Assembly: GCA_017467745.1 (NCBI GenBank)
Contig: JAFUKV010000204.1
Span: 1-7,240, forward strand
DNA from: Bacteroidaceae bacterium
Lineage (GTDB): Bacteria > Bacteroidota > Bacteroidia > Bacteroidales > CHK158-818
Direction of reading: 5' to 3'
Length of the DNA stretch: 7,240 bases
Shown here: piece after piece, positions 1 to 6,377 of the stretch
Position numbering within the stretch: the first letter of the stretch is position 1
How the letters are laid out: each line of letters opens with the position of its first letter
Made by a program: the position numbers and the translations under genes
Notes under the pieces: generated by a model
Told to the model about the DNA's origin: nothing
Database searches by the model: none
The model's input: only the letters and a program-made list of their open reading frames with translations

Positions 1-317
1 CAAGAAGAAAGAAAATTTTAAAACTTACCAGAGGTTATTACGGTGCAAGAAAAAATGTTTGGACTGTTGCTAAAAACACTTGGGAAAAGGGTTTGACCTA
101 TGCTTATCGCGACCGTAAGGCGAAAAAACGTAATTTCCGTGCGTTGTGGATTCAGCGTATCAATGCAGCCGCTCGTTTAGAAGGTCTTTCTTACTCTCAA
201 TTAATGGGAGCTTTACACAAAGCCGGAATAGAAATTAACCGTAAAGTTCTTGCCGATTTGGCAATGAATCATCCGGAAGCGTTTCAAGCAATTGTAGCAA
301 AGGTAAAAAATGCGTAA
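1..317 (+). CDS. rplT: 50S ribosomal protein L20, 3' part (5' end outside window)
   Basis: This is the large-subunit ribosomal protein L20. It binds 23S rRNA early in 50S assembly and, in many bacteria, represses its own operon. The frame is open from base 3 and ends at TAA 315-317, giving 104 visible residues; the family is about 115-120 long, so roughly the first dozen residues are missing. Recognisable L20 blocks are, in order, [16 protein letters not shown] at the start, [50 protein letters not shown] and a lysine-rich C-terminus. An ATG at 93 lies inside the gene (the TYAYRD block follows it) and is not the true start, because L20 sequence continues upstream. The usual neighbours infC and rpmI would lie just upstream, outside the window. 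A strong terminator follows 25 bases after the stop, so rplT is the last gene of its operon. Confidence 0.97.
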   Translation, partial: RRKKILKLTRGYYGARKNVWTVAKNTWEKGLTYAYRDRKAKKRNFRALWIQRINAAARLEGLSYSQLMGALHKAGIEINRKVLADLAMNHPEAFQAIVAKVKNA

Positions 318-342
318 TATAATTTCTGAATTATAGATATTG

Positions 343-378
343 AAATCCCTACCGAATTTTTCGGTAGGGATTTTTTTT
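343..378 (+). terminator. Rho-independent terminator after rplT
   Basis: A perfect 13-bp stem (343-355 with 361-373; core TCCCTACCGA / TCGGTAGGGA) closes a 5-base loop and runs directly into eight T residues (371-378). It sits 25 bases after the rplT stop codon and is the expected end of the ribosomal-protein transcript. Confidence 0.93.
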
Positions 379-451
379 GCAAAATCTGGTTGGTATTTGA
401 AATGGGCGTCAGAATCTTATTATTTTTATTTTATAACCTGTCCATTTCCTT

Positions 452-479
452 TTTGTCAAGAAAAGATATTGTATATTTG
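452..479 (+). promoter_or_regulatory. Candidate Bacteroidota-type promoter for the lemA operon
   Basis: TTTG at 452-455 and TATATTTG at 472-479 match the Bacteroides -33 (TTTG) and -7 (TAnnTTTG) elements, separated by 16 bases. The -7 element ends 26 bases before the lemA ATG, leaving a short A/T-rich leader. The position after the rplT terminator and before an operon start supports it. The spacing is a little short and the region is AT-rich, so a chance match is possible. Confidence 0.5.
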
Positions 480-505
480 TCTATTCTAATTTAAAACTTA
501 TAGTT

Positions 506-1060
506 ATGATTTTTGCTGTTATATTTGTCGCGCTTATTGTTTTCTATGTTATCGCAGTCTATAATACATTGGTAGTGAAACGCAATTCTATTGAAAATAC
601 GTTTGGTGCTATTGATGTAATGTTGAAAAAACGCTACGATTTAGTACCTAATTTGGTTGCATCAGTTCAAAAATATGCTAAGCATGAAGAAAGTTTATTC
701 TCGAAAGTGACAGAGATGCGGTCTAAACAATACGGAATGTTATCTGAAAATGAGAAAGCTGAGTTTGACGGTGCGTTTACACAGGCCAGCCGCCGTTTTT
801 TTGCCGTAGCGGAAAATTATCCGGAATTGAAAGCTTCGGATAATTTTTTGCAACTTCAACGGTCGCTTAATGAAACCGAAGAACAATTAGCGGCTGCGCG
901 TCGTACTTACAATGCGTCGGTTGTCGATTACAATAATGCGGTAATGACATTTCCTTCAAGTTTAATAGCGGGAATGTTCCATTTCTCGAAAAAGAATGTA
1001 TTGGAAACTCTTGCCGAAGAACGGGTAAATCCGGATGTAAATAAATTATTCAATTCATAA
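506..1060 (+). CDS. lemA: LemA family protein
   Basis: LemA is a small membrane-anchored, helix-rich protein of unsettled function, widespread in bacteria. The 184-residue length is typical. One N-terminal membrane helix (about residues 2-19) is followed by the family signature: YNTLVVKRNSIENTFGAID at 19-37, then LKKRYDLVPNLVASVQKYAKHE at 40-61. A long coiled helical region follows (about 62-140). The C-terminal block is ARRTYNASVVDYNNAV (131-146) and then FPSSLIAGMF (149-158), also characteristic. With a single N-terminal anchor, most of the protein is expected on the far side of the membrane, although topology is not shown by the sequence. The chosen ATG starts immediately before the hydrophobic helix, as in the family. 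The next gene begins 7 bases after the stop, so the two are almost certainly co-transcribed and probably act together. Confidence 0.95.
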   Translation: MIFAVIFVALIVFYVIAVYNTLVVKRNSIENTFGAIDVMLKKRYDLVPNLVASVQKYAKHEESLFSKVTEMRSKQYGMLSENEKAEFDGAFTQASRRFFAVAENYPELKASDNFLQLQRSLNETEEQLAAARRTYNASVVDYNNAVMTFPSSLIAGMFHFSKKNVLETLAEERVNPDVNKLFNS

Positions 1061-1067
1061 TTATTAA

Positions 1068-1991
1068 ATGGATACAAATCGGCGTAGTTTCGACTTGCTA
1101 TATTCTCGATTAGAGCCTGTATTGATTGAACTTGAACAATATAGAAAAAATTTAAAAGCGGAAGGCTCTAAAAACGGATTGATAGGAGGGTGTATCGTTT
1201 TAATTGCAGGGCTATTCTTTATTGGGCAAATAAAAGAACTATATATTTTCTTTGTATTTCTTGCCATAGGTATTTGGCTATTTTGTATCAACAGTAAATC
1301 ATCGGAAGTTTCTTATTTTTATAAAAATAATATTATACGGAAAATGGTTTCTGCTTTATGCCATAATGCAGAATACAAACCGGAGCGAGGAATTTCTGAA
1401 TCTCTGTTTTCCGGTAGCGGATTGTTTCCTGCACCGGATCGTTATTCTTCGGAAGATATGATTTCCGGAAAAATAGATAAAACGGATTTTATGTGTTCAG
1501 AGGCATTAGCGGAAGAGCGTCATGTATCGTACGATTCGAAAGGCCGTAGACGGGAATATTGGAGTACCTTATTTAACGGTTTTCTTTTTATCGCCGATTT
1601 TCATAAAAATTTTTCCGGGCGGACTATTGTTGTAAATGATTCGTTTTTTAAATTCGGATTCGGAATGAAACGGGTAAAATTGGAAAATCCGGAGTTTGAA
1701 TCTCGCTTCGATATCTATTCAACTGATGGAATAGAGGCTCGTTACATACTTACCCCATCTATGATGGAGCGGTTGATTGTTTTAGATAAAAAATTTCATC
1801 AGAAAATACAACTTAGTTATGTAGGTTCGTCTGTTTTTATTGCTATACCTGATAGTAAAAATCATTTCGAAGCCAGTATTTGGCATCCGTTGACAAAAAA
1901 TGATGTAGAGGCTGAATTTTCTATAATGTGCGCACTACTGGATATTGTCAACGATATGAATTTGAATACACGTATCTGGACAAAAGAGTGA
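1068..1991 (+). CDS. DUF3137 domain membrane protein
   Basis: This is a 307-residue protein of the DUF3137 family, which is often encoded next to lemA; its biochemical role is unknown. A short N-terminal helical segment (1-35) is followed by two membrane helices (about 38-53 and 57-74). A soluble domain then runs to the C-terminus. Family-like blocks in that domain are SLFSGSGLFPAPDRYSSED (112-130), an acidic DKTDFMCSEALAEE stretch (137-150), LFNGFLFIADFHKNFSGRT (168-186) and the C-terminal ILTPSMMERLIVLDKKF and VGSSVFIAIP strands (227-261). The N-terminus is cytoplasmic or extracytoplasmic; the sequence does not decide. The ATG at 1068 is 7 bases after the lemA stop with no Shine-Dalgarno sequence, normal for this group. 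The assignment rests on remembered family pattern and on the lemA neighbourhood. Confidence 0.87.
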   Translation: MDTNRRSFDLLYSRLEPVLIELEQYRKNLKAEGSKNGLIGGCIVLIAGLFFIGQIKELYIFFVFLAIGIWLFCINSKSSEVSYFYKNNIIRKMVSALCHNAEYKPERGISESLFSGSGLFPAPDRYSSEDMISGKIDKTDFMCSEALAEERHVSYDSKGRRREYWSTLFNGFLFIADFHKNFSGRTIVVNDSFFKFGFGMKRVKLENPEFESRFDIYSTDGIEARYILTPSMMERLIVLDKKFHQKIQLSYVGSSVFIAIPDSKNHFEASIWHPLTKNDVEAEFSIMCALLDIVNDMNLNTRIWTKE

Positions 1992-2010
1992 TTTATAATA
2001 TACCGTTATT

Positions 2011-3858
2011 ATGAGATATTTATTTACAGGGCTATTTGTGTCCATTCTGTTTTATTGTTCGGCGCAAAGTCAGACTTTTAAATTCGCATTAATGTCCGAT
2101 TTGCATGTAACGTCCGATTCTATTGCAGAGAACGATGTAAGGCGTGCCGTCGATCAAATCAATAATACACCCGGAATAGACTTTGTGATTGTCTCCGGAG
2201 ATTTGAGCGAAACGGGCGATCGCTTGTCGCTCGAAAAGGCGAAATCTATATTAGATGGACTAAAACCGAAATATTACGCGACATCGGGAAATCATGAAAC
2301 AAAGTGGAGTGAATCTGGTGCAACCGATTTTGGGCAGATATTCGGGTCTGACCGATTCCGGTTCGAACATCAAGGTATATTATTCTTGGGTTTTAATACC
2401 GGTCCTGTTATCCGTATGGCCGAAGGGCATGTAGCTCCGCAGGATATTAGTTGGCTGAACGAGAATTTGCAAAAGGCGGGGAAAGAAAAACCGGTTTTTA
2501 TTGTTACGCATTACCCGTTAATGAAAGGAGATGTAGACAATTGGTATGAGGTAACCGATATGATACGTCCTTATAATATAAAAGTAATTTTAAATGGACA
2601 TTATCATAGTAATCGTTTAACGGAGTATGATGGTATTCCGGCTATAATAAACCGTTCTACCTTGCGAGCAGGCAAGAAATACGGAGGGTATTCGCTATAT
2701 GAAATTACGTCCGATTCTATTTTCGTGTATGAGCATTTGATAGGAGAGGCTCCTCGTAAATGGGGTGGATATTCGCTTAAACAAACTTATTATACGGACG
2801 ATGTTTCTTCTTACGAACGTCCCGATTTTACGGTAAATACCACTTATCCTCAGGTAAAAGAGCGGTGGACGGTCGACACGGGAAATGCTCTCTATTCGTC
2901 TCCCGTTTTATACAATAACAGAGTTTATGTAGGAGATGACTTAGGCTATCTAAGATGTTTTCGGCTAAAAGACGGTAAAAAAGTGTGGCAATATAAAACG
3001 CAGAATAGGATTGTCGGAACTCCGGCTGTTGATGAGAACGTAGTTGTATTTGGTTCTGCTGATAACAATATATATGGGCTGAATGCTAAAAACGGTAAGT
3101 TATTGTGGAAAAGCGCAACTTCTCGTCCGGTATTGGGAGCGGTAACCATTGAACAAGGAATTGCCTATATCGGAGGAAGCGATAGAATATTTCGAGCTAT
3201 CGACATAAAGACCGGGCATGTTGTTTGGGAGTTTTCCGGATTAAAGGGATATGTCGAAACAAAACCTTTGTTATTTCAGGATAAGGTTATATTCGGAGCT
3301 TGGGATAGTTTTTTGTATGCTCTGGATAAAAATAGCGGAGAGTTAATATGGAAATGGCAGGGCCCTCGTACTGGAATGCATTTTTCTCCGGCAGCTGTTT
3401 GGCCGGTTGCGGCACATAATAAAGTATTTATTGTTGCTCCTGATAGGGTATTGACAGCCGTAGATGCACAAACAGGAAAATCTGTATGGAGAACAAACCA
3501 ATCGCATGTAAGAGAAATGATAGGGCTTTCTGCCGATAACGATAAGGTCTATTGTAAAACGATGCAAGATAGTGTAGTTTGTTTTTCTACTGTATCAGAT
3601 GTGCCGAAAAAACTATGGGCAACGTATGTAGGCTATGGTTATGAGTTGATGCCCTCTATGCTGCTTGAAAAAGATAATGCGGTTTTTGGCAGTACTATGC
3701 GGGGAGAGATATTTGCGCTCGATTCCGATACGGGAAAATTATTGTGGAGACATAAGAAATCTAATTCTTTAATTAATACAGTTATACCTTTAAGTGCTAC
3801 CGAGTGTTTATATACCGGTTCAGCGGGTATGGTCGGGCTTCTGAAAGTAGAAAAGTAA
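2011..3858 (+). CDS. Secreted metallophosphoesterase fused to a PQQ-like beta-propeller
   Basis: The 615-residue product joins two domains. An N-terminal signal peptide (1-18, hydrophobic core 4-15, likely cleavage after CSA) precedes a calcineurin-like phosphoesterase domain (about 22-245). All the metal-binding motifs are visible: SDLH (D30, H32), SGDL (D64), GNHE (N94, H95), THYP (H167) and NGHYH (H197, H199), so it should be an active dinuclear metal enzyme. From about 285 to the end a PQQ/BamB-like propeller follows. It has repeated (S/T/N)Gxx(L/V)W blade ends at W326, W366, W406, W447, W493 and W579, a looser one at W536, and a leading W286, suggesting 7 or 8 blades. PQQ-type repeats do not by themselves show that the cofactor is bound. 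Cys16 is preceded by Tyr, so this is not a good lipobox. It starts 19 bases after the DUF3137 gene and is probably the third gene of that operon. The substrate is unknown. Confidence 0.92.
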   Translation: MRYLFTGLFVSILFYCSAQSQTFKFALMSDLHVTSDSIAENDVRRAVDQINNTPGIDFVIVSGDLSETGDRLSLEKAKSILDGLKPKYYATSGNHETKWSESGATDFGQIFGSDRFRFEHQGILFLGFNTGPVIRMAEGHVAPQDISWLNENLQKAGKEKPVFIVTHYPLMKGDVDNWYEVTDMIRPYNIKVILNGHYHSNRLTEYDGIPAIINRSTLRAGKKYGGYSLYEITSDSIFVYEHLIGEAPRKWGGYSLKQTYYTDDVSSYERPDFTVNTTYPQVKERWTVDTGNALYSSPVLYNNRVYVGDDLGYLRCFRLKDGKKVWQYKTQNRIVGTPAVDENVVVFGSADNNIYGLNAKNGKLLWKSATSRPVLGAVTIEQGIAYIGGSDRIFRAIDIKTGHVVWEFSGLKGYVETKPLLFQDKVIFGAWDSFLYALDKNSGELIWKWQGPRTGMHFSPAAVWPVAAHNKVFIVAPDRVLTAVDAQTGKSVWRTNQSHVREMIGLSADNDKVYCKTMQDSVVCFSTVSDVPKKLWATYVGYGYELMPSMLLEKDNAVFGSTMRGEIFALDSDTGKLLWRHKKSNSLINTVIPLSATECLYTGSAGMVGLLKVEK

Positions 3859-4007
3859 TTGTAATGATTAGTCCTAAATAACCGTTATGTTAAAACATTT
3901 ACAAGAATGTGTTAAAATTGGTATATTCTTTTTGTGTAGTACGTCTAATATCTTTCCCTTTTCTTTTTCATTACTTTTTAGGTGTAATGTTATTTGGGGG
4001 CGGGACA

Positions 4008-4064
4008 GTGAAAAACAGAAAAGGCAATCTTCAAAATTAGGAGATTGCCTTTTTCTGTTTTCAC
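4008..4064. terminator. Long hairpin, probable bidirectional terminator
   Basis: Arms 4008-4030 and 4042-4064 are complementary over about 22 pairs, with one offset A on each side (A5-CAG-A4 against A4-CAG-A5 when both are read in the same sense). The GC-containing core AGGCAATCT/AGATTGCCT is flanked by A-runs on the left and T-runs on the right, so each strand sees a hairpin followed by a U-rich tract. It lies 8 bases after the esterase stop (minus strand) and 149 bases after the phosphoesterase stop (plus strand), and fits shared termination of two convergent transcripts. Apart from this hairpin the 3859-4072 gap has no convincing gene. Confidence 0.88.
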
Positions 4065-4072
4065 AAAAAGAG

Positions 4073-5314
4073 TTATTTTTCTGTCATTATATTATCGAGG
4101 GTAATGCTTGCGCAAAATATATAGCGAGGATCATCCTTTTGTAACATCGATTTGTATAATGACGAGATATTGCGTTTTACAGTTCCTTTAAAAATGTTTT
4201 TGCCGTTGCATACTATTGTTATCTTTTTATCGAGATCGAACATTTCGTCGTTTAAGAAAATCGTTAGATGAGGGCAATAGTTTTTTTCTATATAGATGGT
4301 ATTTCCGTTTCTTGTTACGATAATTTCTCCGCCGGGTTCTACCATATTGTTTGGAACGGATAACCAATAGAAAGAATTGTGTGTAACATTGTTATCTTGT
4401 TTCCATGCTATTTTTTCGGGATAGGGATTTCTGGTAAAATTTGCCATACATTTAATTCCGGCTTTGTCTTCTCTGTCCATCCAGTGTCCTTTTCCGGCAA
4501 GTATATGTACATCGTGCACATAACCTCCGGGATCATTCTGTTGCAGACTGTCTAATACCGTTTTCCATTGTTCCGCTATTTGATTGCGATTGTAGGCGGA
4601 GTCGTTAGCACCCATCCAAAGAGCGAAACCGATGTTGCGGAGACTGATAGGAGAGACATCTCCCGGATGCCCCGCCATCATAGCGGCAGCCGCCCAGCGG
4701 TCGGCCATACGGGGAGCTAAACGATACGTTCCGTCTCCTCCGGCGGAGTATCCGGTAATATATACTTTATCGGGGTTGACGTCCATCAATACGATAGCGC
4801 TTGCAATAATTTGTTCAAACAAGGCATCTATATGAGGTTTATGCCATAAATCCCACGTGTTTAACGGTGCACGGGGAGCTAAATAGATACCTTCTTCGGG
4901 TTGGTAAAGTCCTATCTGGTTTTTCCATTGTTGGTCGTTCAATGCAGCCGGTGCACCGCCGCCACCGTGCATGGATATGTATAGGCTTCGCCCTTCGGTT
5001 GGTTTTTCTCCGAAAATTTTATAATCGAACCGCATACGAAATTCATCTTCTGTAAATAGTTTTAACTTCCAAGATGAGGCGTACTGTTCTTTTATTTTTT
5101 CGGCACGATAATTCCATAACTTTTCGCGAATCGTGTTTGCCTCAGTTTTTGATAATGGTTTATTATAAAAGGGCAGGTGAGTAATTTCGTTTAAATCGGG
5201 TTTTGTGCTCAACCATTTTTCAAATTTAGCGGATGTTCTGCTTTGGGCGTATGTAGATGTATCTAAATAATATGAGATAGCGTACAAGACGATAAAGAAG
5301 AAAAATTTTTTCAT
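4073..5314 (-). CDS. Secreted alpha/beta-hydrolase (esterase / polyester depolymerase-like)
   Basis: This is a 413-residue exported serine hydrolase. A signal peptide covers about residues 1-24 (MKK followed by a Phe-rich hydrophobic core, ending near TYAQ). A helical N-terminal region (25-95) precedes the alpha/beta-hydrolase fold. An oxyanion-type motif MHGGGG lies at 115-120. The nucleophile elbow GYSAGG has Ser190, and its PDKVYITGYSAGGDGTYRLA context resembles the PHB depolymerase/LpqC and dienelactone-hydrolase-like esterases. The probable acid is Asp238 (GANDS) and the probable base is His277 (GKGHW). About 110 further residues (305-413), rich in predicted beta strands (for example GGEIIVTRNGNTIYIE), form an extra C-terminal domain, perhaps a beta-sandwich. 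The ATG is chosen because it opens the signal peptide. The substrate cannot be read from the sequence; a carbohydrate or acyl ester is plausible. It lies 70 bases downstream of the S41 protease gene on the same strand. Confidence 0.87.
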   Translation of the reverse strand: MKKFFFFIVLYAISYYLDTSTYAQSRTSAKFEKWLSTKPDLNEITHLPFYNKPLSKTEANTIREKLWNYRAEKIKEQYASSWKLKLFTEDEFRMRFDYKIFGEKPTEGRSLYISMHGGGGAPAALNDQQWKNQIGLYQPEEGIYLAPRAPLNTWDLWHKPHIDALFEQIIASAIVLMDVNPDKVYITGYSAGGDGTYRLAPRMADRWAAAAMMAGHPGDVSPISLRNIGFALWMGANDSAYNRNQIAEQWKTVLDSLQQNDPGGYVHDVHILAGKGHWMDREDKAGIKCMANFTRNPYPEKIAWKQDNNVTHNSFYWLSVPNNMVEPGGEIIVTRNGNTIYIEKNYCPHLTIFLNDEMFDLDKKITIVCNGKNIFKGTVKRNISSLYKSMLQKDDPRYIFCASITLDNIMTEK

Positions 5315-5338
5315 GTTAATTGTTTTCTTTTATAAACG

Positions 5339-5377
5339 ATACCGGCAACATCTTTTTAGAATAAATGTTGCCGGTAT
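5339..5377 (-). terminator. 13-bp hairpin between the S41 protease and esterase genes
   Basis: Arms 5339-5351 and 5365-5377 (ATACCGGCAACAT / ATGTTGCCGGTAT) pair perfectly over 13 bp with a 13-base loop. On the minus strand the hairpin begins 7 bases after the protease stop codon. It is followed only by CGTTTAT, a weak U-tract, so termination is probably leaky. It ends 24 bases before the esterase start codon. It may act as a partial terminator or as an mRNA-stabilising stem between two co-transcribed genes. Confidence 0.65.
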
Positions 5378-5384
5378 AAAAATC

Positions 5385-6344
5385 TTATTTGCTGAAATTA
5401 CGGGGAGCTGGAGCGTTGGACGGCAGAGGTTTACGATTTTTCAGCTGTTTCATAACCTCTTCTATGGCTTTGTCTAATTGTTGGTCTTCGCCTGCATATT
5501 CTTTTATCGGATCATTATCTATAACAATGTCCGGGTCGACACCATGGTTTTCGATAATCCATTCTCCTGTTTTCGGATCGAAACTGGTGAAGAACGGTAC
5601 ACGCATGTCTGTTCCGTCTATGAAAGGCAAAGAACCGCTAATACCTACAATTCCGCCCCAAGTGCGAGTGCCGATTAGTTTTCCGAGACCTAATGCACGG
5701 AATCCCCATGGGAATAGATCGCCGTCAGATGCAGAATATTTGTTTATTAAGCAGACTTTCGGACCGGTTTGTACTGCGTCGGGAACTGTTCCTATGCGGT
5801 TCGAGCCGCGACGCATGGTAACCCGATACGCTTCACGGGCAAGACGTTCCAATATCATAGGCGAAACGTTTCCTCCTCCGTTAGCGCGGTCATCGATGAT
5901 TAAGCCCTCTTTATCTACTTGCGGATAAAAATAACGGGCAAATTCATTCAATCCTTCTACACCCATATCGGGAATGTAGATATAACCTATTTTCCCGCCT
6001 GAGGCTTTGTCCACTTTTTTGATATTGTTCTGTACCCAATTGTAATGATATAACGGATATTCATCTGCTATGGGCGTAATAACGATTTTTCGGGCTCCGC
6101 TCTTTTCTGCTTTCGTATTGATACCCAGTTCTGTGGGGACTCCGGCTTTACCAACTAAGAGCGAGTACATATCGTTTACAGTATTAGTAGGAATTCCGTC
6201 GATAGCTACGATAAATTCACCCTCTTTGACATCCAATCCCGGTTCGGTCAGAGGCGAGTGTAAATCTTTACTCCACGATGCGCCCGGTATGATTTTCTCA
6301 ATACGGAAAAAACCGCTTTTATCGCGGGATATTTCAGCTCCCAA
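5385..6344 (-). CDS. C-terminal half of the interrupted S41 protease (PDZ and catalytic domain)
   Basis: This is the in-frame continuation after the TAA. The open frame resumes at 6377; the first possible start near it is TTG at 6344 (start of LGAEISRDKSG) and the first ATG is 6170, inside the PDZ domain. With no good start codon, independent translation is doubtful. From the TTG the segment would be 319 residues: PDZ at about 1-85 (EFIVAIDGIPTNTVNDMYSLL), the S41 core at about 115-275 with GYIYIPDMG, LIIDDRANGGGNVSPM, NKYSASDGDLFPWGFR (Ser206, Asp207) and RTWGGIVGISG, the acid Glu265, and a Pro-rich C-terminus ending NFSK. It lacks the catalytic His of the upstream half. Confidence 0.65.
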   Translation of the reverse strand: MGAEISRDKSGFFRIEKIIPGASWSKDLHSPLTEPGLDVKEGEFIVAIDGIPTNTVNDMYSLLVGKAGVPTELGINTKAEKSGARKIVITPIADEYPLYHYNWVQNNIKKVDKASGGKIGYIYIPDMGVEGLNEFARYFYPQVDKEGLIIDDRANGGGNVSPMILERLAREAYRVTMRRGSNRIGTVPDAVQTGPKVCLINKYSASDGDLFPWGFRALGLGKLIGTRTWGGIVGISGSLPFIDGTDMRVPFFTSFDPKTGEWIIENHGVDPDIVIDNDPIKEYAGEDQQLDKAIEEVMKQLKNRKPLPSNAPAPRNFSK

Positions 6345-6377
6345 TAATCCGGTTTTGACACGTTCGGGGCGTTCCGT

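Noticed and set aside
93..317. A separate 74-codon gene starting at ATG 93
   Set aside because: L20 sequence continues in the same frame up to the window edge, so this ATG is internal to rplT.
2011..2070. Lipoprotein signal at Cys16 of the phosphoesterase
   Set aside because: The residues before the Cys are LFY; Tyr at -1 does not fit a lipobox, so ordinary signal peptidase I cleavage is more likely.
3887..4144. Plus-strand 85-codon open frame after the phosphoesterase gene
   Set aside because: It runs straight through the long terminator hairpin and into the antisense of the esterase 3' end. Its protein is Phe/Cys-rich without family features. It is most likely a chance frame.
5389..5928. 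Plus-strand 179-codon open frame
   Set aside because: It lies wholly antisense to the S41 catalytic domain, whose motifs are clear on the minus strand. The product has no recognisable domain.
6345..6377. Frameshift as the cause of the split S41 gene
   Set aside because: The distance from the TAA to the downstream frame is a multiple of three and the 11 codons between the TAA and the TTG at 6344 read naturally as TERPERVKTGL, so no base has been gained or lost.
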